A stretch of 13,444 nucleotides of DNA from Ga0074130 sp035492055 (GTDB lineage Bacteria > Pseudomonadota > Gammaproteobacteria > Burkholderiales > Rhodocyclaceae): positions 1 through 13,444 of the forward strand of contig DATJJR010000052.1 in assembly GCA_035492055.1 (NCBI GenBank). The letters run 5' to 3'. Positions 1 to 8,613 of the stretch are shown piece after piece. Every line of letters starts with the position of its first letter. Within the stretch, counting starts at the first letter, position 1. The notes under the pieces were generated by a model. That model was not told the origin of the DNA. It was given only the letters and a program-made list of their open reading frames with translations, and did not search any database. A program made the translations under genes and the position numbers.

Positions 1-669
1 GCCGTCGCTCATCTGTGTCGCGAACAGATCATCAAACTGAGCAAACTCCAAACGAATTTCTTCCGCAGGCGGACAAAGTAGAACGTACATATGCCCGGTG
101 ATCGCCTTGTATGGCAAAACAAGCTTTTCCATCAGCGCATGGCCAAATAGATACACGCGGCACTCCTCCATGAACGCTTGGCGATGGGTGATAAACACCT
201 CCGTCCATTGATGCCGACGCAATGCATTGATCAGCATGCCGTTGGTGGTTATCAGTAAAACGGCGTTTTCGTCAAAAATAGTCGCCGCGTCGCGCAAGCT
301 ACCTCGTTGTGACGACATCTTTTGCGCAACCCATTTTTCTATTTCGCTAGCCTGCAGGGCGTTCAGCTGAACTTTAATCTTGGGAAAAGTCAGCCAGACT
401 AAAGCATTGAAGAAATCATGCAGATTTTCCCGCGTAGGCACGCCGCCAGTTTGCGAGATATACATCTCGTAGGCGACACCGGGCGGCAACTCGGCTTGTG
501 GAACGAATCGAATCGGCAAGCCGCGATGATTGCGTAGGTCAGCTTCGGCAGCACGCCGATTGAGTTCGGCCCGCCAGTCGGGCGCAACAGCGATCGCTTG
601 CCCCGCAGTTCTCACATGCGCCAACCATGGTCGTGACCAGTCGATCTTTTCGAGAAATGACGCGGTCAT
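1..669 (-). CDS. DUF3025 domain protein (3' end beyond window)
   Basis: An open frame of 223 codons runs from ATG at 669 to the first base of the window with no stop, so the C-terminus is missing. Residues I can read include NALVWLTFPK near residue 93, RDAATIFDENAVLL near 127-140, and FGHALMEKLVLPYKAITGH near 176-194. This pattern is what I know as the DUF3025 family, common in beta- and gammaproteobacteria and without an established function. The start is supported by GAAGGA 9 nt upstream; no other ATG, GTG or TTG lies in frame before the preceding stop. No signal peptide or membrane segment is apparent, so it is probably cytoplasmic. It follows pyrC by 69 nt on the same strand and is probably the last or near-last gene of that run. 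Family call fairly sure; role unknown. Confidence 0.82.
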   Translation of the reverse strand, partial: MTASFLEKIDWSRPWLAHVRTAGQAIAVAPDWRAELNRRAAEADLRNHRGLPIRFVPQAELPPGVAYEMYISQTGGVPTRENLHDFFNALVWLTFPKIKVQLNALQASEIEKWVAQKMSSQRGSLRDAATIFDENAVLLITTNGMLINALRRHQWTEVFITHRQAFMEECRVYLFGHALMEKLVLPYKAITGHMYVLLCPPAEEIRLEFAQFDDLFATQMSDG

Positions 670-738
670 GACACTGAGTCCTTCGCGAGCCTGATATGCG
701 GGCGATTGCTCGTGATCCTTGGGGCTTACATCACCTGA

Positions 739-1794
739 TCAAGCAAACTTCCAATGCATGGTGTCGCCGCCGTTCAGAGGGACAACCGTAGTTTCTGCCA
801 ATGGCAATTCGGCTGGAATTGTCCAATCCTCACGCACCAGGGTAATCGTGCCAGTGTTGCGTGGCAACTGGTAGAAATCCGGGCCATTAAAACTGGCAAA
901 CTGCTCCAGTTTATCGAGGGCACCCGCCTGTTCGAATGCCCCTGCATACAGCTCCATTGCGTGCAGAGCGGTATAGCACCCTGCACACCCGCAGGCGTGC
1001 TCCTTCATGCCCTTGGGATGCGGCGCTGAGTCGGTGCCGAGGAAAAATTTCGGACTGCCGGAAGTCGCGGCGGCGACCAGAGCCTGGCGATGCGTCTCGC
1101 GTTTCAGCACGGGTAGGCAGTAGTAATGCGGACGAATGCCACCCTTGAAGATTTCATTGCGGTTGTACAGCAAGTGGTGAGCGGTAATCGTGGCACCGAC
1201 ATGGCGATCAGCCTCGGCAACGTACTGTGCGGCATCTTTGGTCGTAATGTGTTCGAAAACGACCTTCAACTCCGGCATATCACGGCGCAAGGGCTGCATC
1301 ACGCGATCAATAAACACCGCCTCCCGGTCGAAGATATCGATGTCGGGATCAGTCACTTCGCCATGCACAAGCAAGGGCATGCCAAGCTGCTGCATGGTTT
1401 CCAGCGTCTTGTAGCACTTTGCCAGATCCGTCACACCTGCAGCGGAATTGGTCGTCGCACCGGCGGGATACAGCTTGACGGCATGCACGACGCCGCTCTC
1501 CTTTGCGCGGCGAATTTCATCCGGCGGCGTATTGTCGGCCAGATACAAGGTCATCAGCGGTTCAAACGGCATGCCGACTGGTAGCGCGGCGAGAATGCGT
1601 TCGCGATAGGCCATCGCCTGCGCGGTTGTGGTGACCGGCGGTTTCAAGTTCGGCATCACAATGGCGCGACCGAACTGGCGCGCAGTGTGTGGCAAGACGG
1701 AAGCGATGGTGGCACCGTCGCGCAAATGGAGGTGCCAATCGTCGGGGCGGGTGATGGTGATGCGGGAGGCAGGAGAGGAGGCGGATTGCGTCAT
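739..1794 (-). CDS. pyrC: Dihydroorotase, class II (PyrC)
   Basis: Zinc amidohydrolase that interconverts N-carbamoyl-L-aspartate and dihydroorotate, the third step of de novo pyrimidine synthesis in the cytosol. The 351-residue length is normal for the homodimeric PyrC type. Visible metal and active-site signatures are DWHLHLRDG (His21, His23), VKLYPAGATTNS (Lys107, the expected carboxylated lysine), LVHGE (His144), FEHITT (His182) and FLGTDSAPH (Asp255, catalytic base). All expected key residues are present. The start at 1794 has a weak ribosome site (AGAAAG) upstream. The gene lies 48 nt downstream of gdhA and 69 nt upstream of the DUF3025 gene, all on the minus strand. A TAAAAT box at 1820-1825 could be a weak private -10 element, but no good -35 accompanies it. 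Assignment is very secure. Confidence 0.97.
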   Translation of the reverse strand: MTQSASSPASRITITRPDDWHLHLRDGATIASVLPHTARQFGRAIVMPNLKPPVTTTAQAMAYRERILAALPVGMPFEPLMTLYLADNTPPDEIRRAKESGVVHAVKLYPAGATTNSAAGVTDLAKCYKTLETMQQLGMPLLVHGEVTDPDIDIFDREAVFIDRVMQPLRRDMPELKVVFEHITTKDAAQYVAEADRHVGATITAHHLLYNRNEIFKGGIRPHYYCLPVLKRETHRQALVAAATSGSPKFFLGTDSAPHPKGMKEHACGCAGCYTALHAMELYAGAFEQAGALDKLEQFASFNGPDFYQLPRNTGTITLVREDWTIPAELPLAETTVVPLNGGDTMHWKFA

Positions 1795-1842
1795 GGCAGT
1801 TCTTTCTGAATTGCCCGCTATTTTACCCGTTCGCCGTCGCGG

Positions 1843-3129
1843 TCACGGATACAAACCACGCACCTCACGCGCCTGCAGCACGCGCGTGCAGGCAACAATA
1901 AAGGCCGCGGTACGCAGCGACACCTTTTTCTCTTCAGCTAATGCCCAGATCGCGGCAAACGCTTCGCGCATGATGCGTGACAGGCGTTGATTGATCTCTT
2001 CTTCGGTCCAGAAGAAGCTGGAAAAATCCTGCACCCATTCGAAATAGCTGACCGTCACTCCACCGGCATTGGCAATTACATCCGGCACGACGAGCACTCC
2101 TTTATCGCGCAGGATATCGTCCGCCTGCGGCGTGGTAGGGCCATTCGCCCCTTCGACAATAATTTTTGCCCTGATGTGCAGTGCATTCGATGCAGTGATC
2201 TGTTGCTCGAGCGCCGCTGGAACCAGGATGTCGCAGTCGATGGACCAGAATTCCGCCGGATCCGGCAAGGCCTTAGCTTGAGGGAAACCGGCGATCGTGC
2301 CATGCATTTTCGCGTGCTGCTGCAAGGCGGCAATATCGAGGCCGTTTTCCTGAACGAGCGTGGCTGCATGATCCTGCACCGCGACAATTCTGGCGCCTGC
2401 CTGCGCAAACAGGCGTGCTGCGACGCCGCCGACATTGCCAAATCCTTGCACGCAGACTCGTGCGTTCTCCAACGTCATTCCCTGTCTTGCAGCTGCTTCG
2501 CAGGCCACGACGAATACACCTCGTCCGGTCGCATCGTGGCGGCCCAGGCTTCCGCCGAGAGAAACCGGCTTGCCGGTCACTACGCCGGAGACCGTGCTGC
2601 CAAGATTCACCGAATAGGTATCCATCATCCACGCCATGGTCTGCTCATTGGTGTTGACGTCCGGTGCAGGAATATCCTTGTGAGGACCGATGATGACGTT
2701 GATTTCGCTGGTGTAGCGGCGCGTCATACGCTCCAGTTCGGCCGTGGACAGGGTCTTGGGATCGACGCGAATGCCGCCTTTGGCGCCCCCGTATGGGACG
2801 TTAACTGCCGCGTTCTTGATCGTCATCCACGCCGACAGTGCCATGACTTCTGACAGCGTCACGTTCTGATGAAAGCGAACGCCGCCCTTGGCCGGTCCGC
2901 GCGACGTATTGTGCTGCACGCGATACCCTTCGAAATGCGCAATACTGCCGTCGTCGCGCTGAATCGGTACGTCGACGATCAGAATGCGCTTCGGCCGCTT
3001 CAGCGTCTCTATCCATCGCGACAGTGCTCCCAAATAAGGAGTGACGCGATCAATCTGTTCCAGATACACACCCCAGGCACCGATCTCGGCCGGCGGGAGA
3101 TAAGAAGGAACTGTGTGCTGACCCGACAT
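1843..3129 (-). CDS. gdhA: Glutamate dehydrogenase (Glu/Leu/Phe/Val dehydrogenase family)
   Basis: Predicted to deaminate L-glutamate oxidatively to 2-oxoglutarate and ammonia, linking amino-acid and carbon metabolism. The 428-residue length fits the hexameric small-subunit type. The N-terminal substrate domain shows GPAKGGVRFH (78-87), MTIKNA with Lys105, PYGGAKGG with Lys117 (catalytic lysine) and PAPDVNT with Asp157 (catalytic aspartate). The C-terminal Rossmann domain carries VQGFGNVGG (GFGNVG 229-234). NAD rather than NADP use is likely from the overall type but is not proven here. A strong GGGAGAAG ribosome site precedes the ATG at 3129. The gene sits 54 nt after the Atm1-like exporter and 48 nt before pyrC, so co-transcription is plausible. 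A leucine or phenylalanine dehydrogenase is less likely because those are usually shorter (about 360 residues). Confidence 0.93.
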   Translation of the reverse strand: MSGQHTVPSYLPPAEIGAWGVYLEQIDRVTPYLGALSRWIETLKRPKRILIVDVPIQRDDGSIAHFEGYRVQHNTSRGPAKGGVRFHQNVTLSEVMALSAWMTIKNAAVNVPYGGAKGGIRVDPKTLSTAELERMTRRYTSEINVIIGPHKDIPAPDVNTNEQTMAWMMDTYSVNLGSTVSGVVTGKPVSLGGSLGRHDATGRGVFVVACEAAARQGMTLENARVCVQGFGNVGGVAARLFAQAGARIVAVQDHAATLVQENGLDIAALQQHAKMHGTIAGFPQAKALPDPAEFWSIDCDILVPAALEQQITASNALHIRAKIIVEGANGPTTPQADDILRDKGVLVVPDVIANAGGVTVSYFEWVQDFSSFFWTEEEINQRLSRIMREAFAAIWALAEEKKVSLRTAAFIVACTRVLQAREVRGLYP

Positions 3130-3158
3130 CGTCGCTTCTCCCGAAAGATTCTCACCGT

Positions 3159-3175
3159 GTCGCTTTGAAGGCGAC
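3159..3175 (-). other. Short intercistronic stem-loop
   Basis: GTCGC at 3159-3163 pairs with GCGAC at 3171-3175 around a 7-nt loop, in the 54-nt gap between the exporter stop and the gdhA start. No T run follows on either strand, so it is not an obvious terminator. It may be chance or an mRNA processing or stability element. Confidence 0.25.
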
Positions 3176-3183
3176 GTGGCGAT

Positions 3184-5034
3184 TTATCCCGCGGCGGCAC
3201 TCAAGTCGTTCTCGTCCGCCACATCTTCGTCGTCTTGCCGCGCCTGCTGCCGCGCCCACATCTGTGCATACAAGCCCCCTGCTTCCAGCAATTGCGCATG
3301 CCTGCCGCGCTCCACGATCCGCCCATGATCCATGACCAGAATCTGTGCCGCATCGACCACGGTCGACAAGCGGTGTGCAATGACGAGCGTCGTGCGATTG
3401 CGTGCAATTTCCTTTAATTGCGCCTGAATCGCCTGTTCTGCCTTGGAATCCAGCGCAGAAGTCGCCTCGTCGAAGATCAGAATGGCCGGATGCTTGAGCA
3501 AGGTGCGGGCGATCGCTACACGCTGCTTCTCACCGCCAGATAGTTTCAGACCGCGTTCGCCGACATGGGTTGCATAGCCCTCCGGCAATGACACGATGAA
3601 ATCGTGGATGTAAGCCGCCTTTGCGGCAGCCACAATATCGGCATGCGTAGCACCAGGACGGCCATAGGCGATGTTGTATTCGATGGTGTCATTGAACAGA
3701 ACGGTGTCCTGCGGCACGATGCCGATCGCCTTGCGCAACGATGCCTGCGTCACTTCCCGTATGTCCTGCCCGTCGATCAAGATGGCGCCGTCATCTACGT
3801 CATAAAAGCGGAATAGCAGCCGGGCCAGCGTAGATTTTCCCGAGCCGCTATGGCCGACCACGGCGGTTGTAGTGCCGGCGGGAATCATGAAATCGACGTC
3901 GAACAGAATTTGTCGATTCGCCTCATAGCTGAAGTCGACATGCGAAAAACGCAGCTCTGCGCCCTGCACCAGCAAACTCGGCGCCTCCTCTTTGTCGCCG
4001 ATCTCTCGATGCTGATCCAGCAGAGAGAACAGCCTTTCCATGTCAGCCAGGCTCTGTTTGATTTCGCGATAGATCACACCGAGGAAATTCAGTGGAATAT
4101 AGAGCTGAATCATGAAGGAATTGACCAACACCAGGTCGCCAAGCGTCATGCGGCCACTGATCACGCCCAGCGTCGCGCGCCAGAGTATCAACGATACTGC
4201 GATGGCGATGATTGCCGACTGGCCGCTGTTCAACAGCGACAGCGAAGTCTGTGATTTGACGGCCGCCGTCTCGTAATGGCGCAAGCCTTCGTCGTAACGC
4301 TGTGCTTCGTAATCCTCGTTACCGAAATACTTGACCGTCTCGTAATTGATCAGCGAATCGACGGCGCGTGTATTAGCTTTCGAGTCCAGTTCGTTCATCG
4401 TCCGGCGGAAATGCGTGCGCCACTCCGTCACACTGACGGTGAAGGCAATGTACGCCAACAGAGCCCCACCGGTAATCAGTGAGAACCAGATGTCGTAATG
4501 CAAGCCCAGGTAACCGATGACCAGACCGATTTCAACCAGAGTCGGCAGGATACTGAATAAAGTGTATGAAACCAATGACGAAACGCCGCGCGTACCGCGT
4601 TCGATATCGCGCGTCATGCCGCCTGTCTGCCGATTCAAGTGAAAACGCAAGGACAGCGAATGCAAATGCCGGAATACCTTCAGCGCGATCGTGCGCACCG
4701 CGCGTTGCGTTACGCGCGCAAACGTGTATTCGCGCAATTCGGTAAACAAGGTAGTCGATAACCTCAAGGCACCGTACACAAGCAGCAGGCCGATCGGCAA
4801 TACCAGCACGATGCGCGGATCGGATGGTTTGATTGTGAGACCATCGATCAAATGCTTGAGAATCAGAGGCACGCCGACGTTCGCCACTTTAGCGGCAATC
4901 AGGAACACCAGCGCGAGACCGACGCGCCATTTGTAAGTCCACAAATAGGGCAGCAAGGCTTTCAGCGTCGCCCAGTCGCTACGCATGCGAGGAGCAGGAA
5001 CAAATCCGGCAGATGAAGCAGAGGGGCGGCGCAT
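3184..5034 (-). CDS. Atm1/ABCB7-type ABC exporter (fused permease and ATPase)
   Basis: Half-transporter of 616 residues expected to work as an inner-membrane homodimer. The membrane domain has hydrophobic segments near 38-60, 75-95, 152-175, 183-202, 272-290 and 300-322. NYETVKYFGNE (230-240) is a hallmark of the Atm1/HMT1 group. The ATPase domain has Walker A GHSGSGKS (394-401), Q-loop Gln442, signature LSGGE (498-502), Walker B ILIFDE with catalytic Glu523 and switch His554, so it looks active. Tyr195, Arg206, Arg210, Asn269, Gln272 and Arg323 coincide in number and context with the glutathione-pocket residues I recall for bacterial Atm1. Export of glutathione adducts, glutathione-bound metal or a sulfur species is therefore likely, but the true substrate is unknown. 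The ATG at 5034 lacks a clear ribosome site; a stop lies six codons upstream. First gene of the leftward run. Confidence 0.92.
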   Translation of the reverse strand: MRRPSASSAGFVPAPRMRSDWATLKALLPYLWTYKWRVGLALVFLIAAKVANVGVPLILKHLIDGLTIKPSDPRIVLVLPIGLLLVYGALRLSTTLFTELREYTFARVTQRAVRTIALKVFRHLHSLSLRFHLNRQTGGMTRDIERGTRGVSSLVSYTLFSILPTLVEIGLVIGYLGLHYDIWFSLITGGALLAYIAFTVSVTEWRTHFRRTMNELDSKANTRAVDSLINYETVKYFGNEDYEAQRYDEGLRHYETAAVKSQTSLSLLNSGQSAIIAIAVSLILWRATLGVISGRMTLGDLVLVNSFMIQLYIPLNFLGVIYREIKQSLADMERLFSLLDQHREIGDKEEAPSLLVQGAELRFSHVDFSYEANRQILFDVDFMIPAGTTTAVVGHSGSGKSTLARLLFRFYDVDDGAILIDGQDIREVTQASLRKAIGIVPQDTVLFNDTIEYNIAYGRPGATHADIVAAAKAAYIHDFIVSLPEGYATHVGERGLKLSGGEKQRVAIARTLLKHPAILIFDEATSALDSKAEQAIQAQLKEIARNRTTLVIAHRLSTVVDAAQILVMDHGRIVERGRHAQLLEAGGLYAQMWARQQARQDDEDVADENDLSAAAG

Positions 5035-5106
5035 CGAGTCTATGTATATGGTTTATCCTTGAGTCTGACGATTGTAGCGGTTAAAAACTCAGCCCACAGG
5101 ACTGCC

Positions 5107-5514
5107 ATGCCGGCCGAATATCACACTACCCTGCCCGAAGGAAAAACGCCGCAATTGCGCGTCGTACCCATGCCGACCGACACCAATATGAATGGCGACG
5201 TATTCGGCGGCTGGATCATGGCGCACGTCGATCTGGCAGGATCGTTACCTGCCGCTAAACGGGCCAACGGCCGCGTGGTGACGGTTGCCGTCAACTCCTT
5301 CGTGTTCAAGCACCCGGTATTGGTGGGAGACGTGCTGTCGATCTATGCCGATATCGTGAAGGTCGGAACGACCTCGATCACTGTCAATGTCGAGGTCTTT
5401 GCCGAACGCAACCTGCAACAGGCGGAGATCGTCAAGGTGACGGAAGCGACGCTGACCTATGTTGCGACAGACGACCTGCGCCGCCCGCGCCCAGTGCCGC
5501 CAATGGAAAAATAA
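5107..5514 (+). CDS. yciA: Acyl-CoA thioesterase, YciA-like hotdog fold
   Basis: Predicted to hydrolyse acyl-CoA to free acid and CoA in the cytosol; YciA-type enzymes have broad chain-length range. The 135-residue protein shows the family signature DTNMNGDVFGGWIMAHVDLAG, where Asp42 matches the usual catalytic acid, followed by VAVNSFVFKHPVLVGD of the hotdog helix and strands, and a proline-rich tail. The ATG at 5107 is chosen because AGGA lies 5 nt upstream and the family begins close to this point. An in-frame TTG at 5059 would add 16 unconserved residues and has no ribosome site. The gene is divergent from the Atm1-like exporter (spacer 5035-5106) and convergent with fadD, whose stop is only 7 nt away. 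Confidence 0.93.
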   Translation: MPAEYHTTLPEGKTPQLRVVPMPTDTNMNGDVFGGWIMAHVDLAGSLPAAKRANGRVVTVAVNSFVFKHPVLVGDVLSIYADIVKVGTTSITVNVEVFAERNLQQAEIVKVTEATLTYVATDDLRRPRPVPPMEK

Positions 5515-5521
5515 ACGCGTT

Positions 5522-7219
5522 TCAGCGACCGGCCTGGTTCGCGGCCAGCGCTTCCTCTCGCAGTTCACGGCGCAGAATCTTGCCTACGTTCGATTTGGGC
5601 AGCTCGGTGCGGAACTCGATCAGGTGCGGCCGCTTGTAGCCGGTGAACTGCTCCCTGCAATATTGCAGCAGCGCTTCTTCCGTCACCGAGGCATCCTTAC
5701 GCACCACGTACAGCTTCACCGCTTCGCCCGAATGCGGATCCGGTACGCCAATGCAGGCACATTCGGTCACGCCGGGAAACGCCATCACGACGCTTTCGAT
5801 CTCGCTTGGATACACGTTGAAACCGGAGACCAGAATCATATCTTTCTTGCGATCGACGATACGGATATAGCCGCGCGCATCCATGATTCCGATATCGCCG
5901 GTCTTGAAAAATCCATCGGCCGTCATTGACGCCGCCGTCTCCTCTGGCTTGTTCCAGTAACCTGCCATAACCTGTGGTCCGCGTATCGCGATCTCACCAC
6001 GTTCGCCAAGCGGCACCGGATTGCCTGCATCGTCGATGATGACGATGTCGGTGGAGGAAACCGGCAAGCCGATGGTGCCGGAAAACTCCGTTGCATCAGC
6101 CGGATTGGCAGCCGCTGTCGGCGAAGTCTCCGACAAGCCATAGCCCTCGTTAATCAAACAACCCGTCACCGCACGCCAGCGCTCTGCGACCACTTGCTGC
6201 ACCGCCATGCCGCCACCGTTGCATAACACCAGGTGCGAAAAATCGAGCTTTGCAAAATCAGGGTGATTCAGCAAGGCGTTGTACAAGGTATTCACCGCCG
6301 GCAGCAGATGGAAAGGATATTTCGCCAGTTCCTTGACGAGACCACTGATATCCCGTGGATTGGGAACGAGAATATTCATCACGCCAAGCTTCGTGCCAAG
6401 CATGCAACAGGCCGTTAGTGCGAAGATGTGATACAGCGGCAAGGCACACACGAAATTGAGCTGTTCCCGTGGCAGCTTTGGACCGACCACCGGCGCAATC
6501 CAGCTCTCGTTCTGCAGCACGTTGGCGACGATATTCCGATGCGTGAGCGTGGCACCCTTGGCCAGTCCCGTCGTACCGCCCGTGTATTGCAGGAAGGCGA
6601 TGTCATCGTGCTTCAGTACCGGCCGCTGCAGCTCCAGCTCGCCACCTTCTGCCAACGCATCGTTGAAGCGGATGGCGCCCGGCAGCTCATATGGCGGGAC
6701 CATTTTCTTGACGTGGCGCACGGCAAAATTGACCATTGCGCCTTTCACGCCGCCCAGAAGATCGCCAATGCTTGCAAGCACGATGTGCTGGATCTGTGTA
6801 CGTTGCAAAATGCTTTGCAGCGTACAGGCGAAATTTTCCAGGATGATGATGGCTTCGGCACCGGAATCGACGAGCTGATGCTGCAGTTCGCGCGGCTTGT
6901 ACAGCGGATTGACGTTGACGACGATATATCCGGCGCGCAGTACGGCAGCAATGGCGATCGGGTACTGCAACACATTCGGCATCATGAGCGCAACACGTGC
7001 GCCCTTCTTCAAGCCGGTGGACTGCAGCCATGCGCCCAGCCGAAGCGACATCGCATCGACTTCGCCATAGGTCAGAAAGCGGTCCATGCAAACGTAGGCA
7101 CGGCGTTGCGCGTGTTTGTCGAACGCCTCTTCGAGCAACTGGACGAGCGACGTGTACTGCGTAAAATCAATTTCGGCAGGAACGCCTTTGGAATATGACT
7201 GAAGCCAGAATCTATCCAT
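5522..7219 (-). CDS. fadD: Long-chain fatty acid-CoA ligase, FadD type
   Basis: ATP-dependent activation of fatty acids to acyl-CoA, the entry step to beta-oxidation and lipid remodelling, at the inner face of the membrane. The 565 residues match FadD length. ANL-superfamily motifs are complete: P-loop YTGGTTGLAKG (212-222), GYGLSETSP (359-367), FKTGDIG (Asp442), IVDRKKDMILVSGFNVYPSEIE (Arg457 and hinge) and the C-terminal PKSNVGKILRRE with catalytic Lys547. The start ATG at 7219 has GGAG shortly upstream. It converges with the thioesterase at 7 nt and diverges from the M20 amidohydrolase. The exact acyl preference cannot be read from sequence; medium-chain substrates are possible. Organisms of this group often carry several paralogues. 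Confidence 0.94.
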   Translation of the reverse strand: MDRFWLQSYSKGVPAEIDFTQYTSLVQLLEEAFDKHAQRRAYVCMDRFLTYGEVDAMSLRLGAWLQSTGLKKGARVALMMPNVLQYPIAIAAVLRAGYIVVNVNPLYKPRELQHQLVDSGAEAIIILENFACTLQSILQRTQIQHIVLASIGDLLGGVKGAMVNFAVRHVKKMVPPYELPGAIRFNDALAEGGELELQRPVLKHDDIAFLQYTGGTTGLAKGATLTHRNIVANVLQNESWIAPVVGPKLPREQLNFVCALPLYHIFALTACCMLGTKLGVMNILVPNPRDISGLVKELAKYPFHLLPAVNTLYNALLNHPDFAKLDFSHLVLCNGGGMAVQQVVAERWRAVTGCLINEGYGLSETSPTAAANPADATEFSGTIGLPVSSTDIVIIDDAGNPVPLGERGEIAIRGPQVMAGYWNKPEETAASMTADGFFKTGDIGIMDARGYIRIVDRKKDMILVSGFNVYPSEIESVVMAFPGVTECACIGVPDPHSGEAVKLYVVRKDASVTEEALLQYCREQFTGYKRPHLIEFRTELPKSNVGKILRRELREEALAANQAGR

Positions 7220-7257
7220 TGATCTCCGCCCCCTTATTGATTGCTGCCAACACTGTG

Positions 7258-7286
7258 ATGCTATCGGTCACCTCTACGATCTGCAA
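7258..7286 (-). promoter_or_regulatory. Possible sigma-70 promoter for fadD
   Basis: On the minus strand TTGCAG (7281-7286) and TAGCAT (7258-7263) are separated by 17 nt, upstream of the fadD start. Both hexamers match the consensus only partly (3 of 6 and 4 of 6). The rest of the 177-nt divergent spacer (7220-7396) contains a weak plus-strand TAAGAT at 7345-7350 but no convincing -35 and no obvious operator. Confidence 0.25.
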
Positions 7287-7396
7287 GCTCTTTCAACCCG
7301 ATACAGCAGGCAGGCGAAGCATGTACCGCAGCGTACTCCTGGCGTAAGATAGAACTCTTTGCAGAGAAAGCACCGCTTCGCGTCACGAGGATCATC

Positions 7397-8590
7397 ATGA
7401 AGTTAATCGACCCGATCATCCAGTTCAGCACCGAAATACAAGCTTTGCGTCGCGCCATTCACGCGAACCCTGAACTATGCTTCGAGGAGCGCGATACGTC
7501 GGAACTGGTCGCGCGCAAACTGACCGAATGGGGCATCCCTGTGGTACGCGGTATGGGTCTGACCGGCGTCGTCGGCATCATCAGCAATGGCAGCAGCAAA
7601 AAGGCCATCGGCCTGCGCGCCGACATGGATGCGTTGCCCATGCAAGAATTGAACGCCTTCCCGCATGCGTCGAAGAACGACGGCAAGATGCACGCGTGCG
7701 GTCACGACGGCCATACCGCGATGCTGCTGGGTGCGGCGCATTATTTATCGCAACACCGGAATTTTGATGGCACTGTCTATCTGATTTTTCAGCCAGCAGA
7801 AGAAGGCGGTGGCGGCGCCAAACGCATGATCGATGAAGGACTGTTCGAGCGATTTCCGATGGATGCCGTCTTCGGTATGCACAACTGGCCCGGCATACCG
7901 GTCGGCCACTTCGGTGTGACGGCAGGACCGATGATGGCATCGAGCAACGAGTTCGAAGTGATCGTCCGCGGCAAGGGCGCGCATGCGGCACAACCGCAAA
8001 AAGGCATCGATCCCATCATGACGGCTGTGCAAATTGCGCAGAGTTGGCAAACGATCCTGACACGAAACAAGAATCCAATCGATTCCGGCGTCATTTCAAT
8101 TACCCAGATTCACGCCGGCAGCGCCACCAATGTCATCCCGGATGAGGCTACGTTGATCGGGACTGTTCGCACCTTCGATCTTGATGTGCTGGATCTGATC
8201 GAACGCCGCATGCGCAAGATTGCCGAGCATACGGCGCAAGCCTTCGACGCCACCGTGGATTTCCGTTTCAAGCGCAATTATCCGCCACTGGTGAATTCAC
8301 CTGCCGAAACTGCCTTTGCGGCAGATGTACTGAAAACGATTGTGGGCGAGAAAGCCGTCGATATACAGGTGGAGCCGACCATGACGGCTGAAGACTTCGC
8401 CTATATGCTGCAGGAAAAGCCCGGATGCTACGTCTTCATCGGTAACGGCGAAGGCGATCACCGTTCTGCTGGACATGGCCTGGGCCCCTGCAATCTCCAC
8501 AATCCGAGCTACGATTTCAACGACGCGCTGCTGCCGATCGGCGCAACCTATTGGGTCAGGTTGACAGAAAGCTTCCTGAAGACGGCATAG
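7397..8590 (+). CDS. M20 family amidohydrolase (hippurate hydrolase / N-acyl amino acid amidohydrolase type)
   Basis: Metal-dependent hydrolase of 397 residues that cleaves N-acyl amino acids; known relatives act on hippurate, N-acetyl-diaminopimelate or auxin conjugates. Signatures of the M20D group are visible: RADMDALPM (74-82), KMHACGHDGHTAML with Cys101 and His103, FQPAEEGGGGA with Glu135/Glu136, FGMHNWPG with His162, and NLHNPSYDFND with His368. The dimerisation domain lies near 180-290. There is no signal peptide, so it is cytosolic. The ATG at 7397 is preceded by GAGGA at good spacing. It diverges from fadD and its stop is 23 nt from the stop of the convergent hypothetical gene. Substrate cannot be decided from sequence, so no symbol is given, although it would often be labelled hipO. 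Confidence 0.93.
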   Translation: MKLIDPIIQFSTEIQALRRAIHANPELCFEERDTSELVARKLTEWGIPVVRGMGLTGVVGIISNGSSKKAIGLRADMDALPMQELNAFPHASKNDGKMHACGHDGHTAMLLGAAHYLSQHRNFDGTVYLIFQPAEEGGGGAKRMIDEGLFERFPMDAVFGMHNWPGIPVGHFGVTAGPMMASSNEFEVIVRGKGAHAAQPQKGIDPIMTAVQIAQSWQTILTRNKNPIDSGVISITQIHAGSATNVIPDEATLIGTVRTFDLDVLDLIERRMRKIAEHTAQAFDATVDFRFKRNYPPLVNSPAETAFAADVLKTIVGEKAVDIQVEPTMTAEDFAYMLQEKPGCYVFIGNGEGDHRSAGHGLGPCNLHNPSYDFNDALLPIGATYWVRLTESFLKTA

Positions 8591-8613
8591 GAAGCCGATC
8601 GACCGTGCCGAAT

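Noticed and set aside
1126..1584. Plus-strand open frame of 152 codons opposite pyrC
   Set aside because: Antisense to pyrC, no motif, no separate ribosome site of note.
1987..2853. Long plus-strand open frame of 288 codons opposite gdhA
   Set aside because: It lies entirely antisense to a well-supported gdhA and its product has no recognisable motif; it is a shadow of the codon usage of gdhA.
3159..3175. Terminator between the exporter gene and gdhA
   Set aside because: The stem is only 5 bp and has no T run, so it does not separate the genes into different transcripts.
5059..5106. In-frame TTG start for the thioesterase
   Set aside because: No ribosome site; ATG at 5107 has AGGA at good spacing and fits the usual family start.
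6428..7198. Plus-strand open frame of 256 codons opposite fadD
   Set aside because: Antisense to an intact fadD with all its motifs; the product is histidine- and glutamine-rich low-quality sequence without a family pattern.
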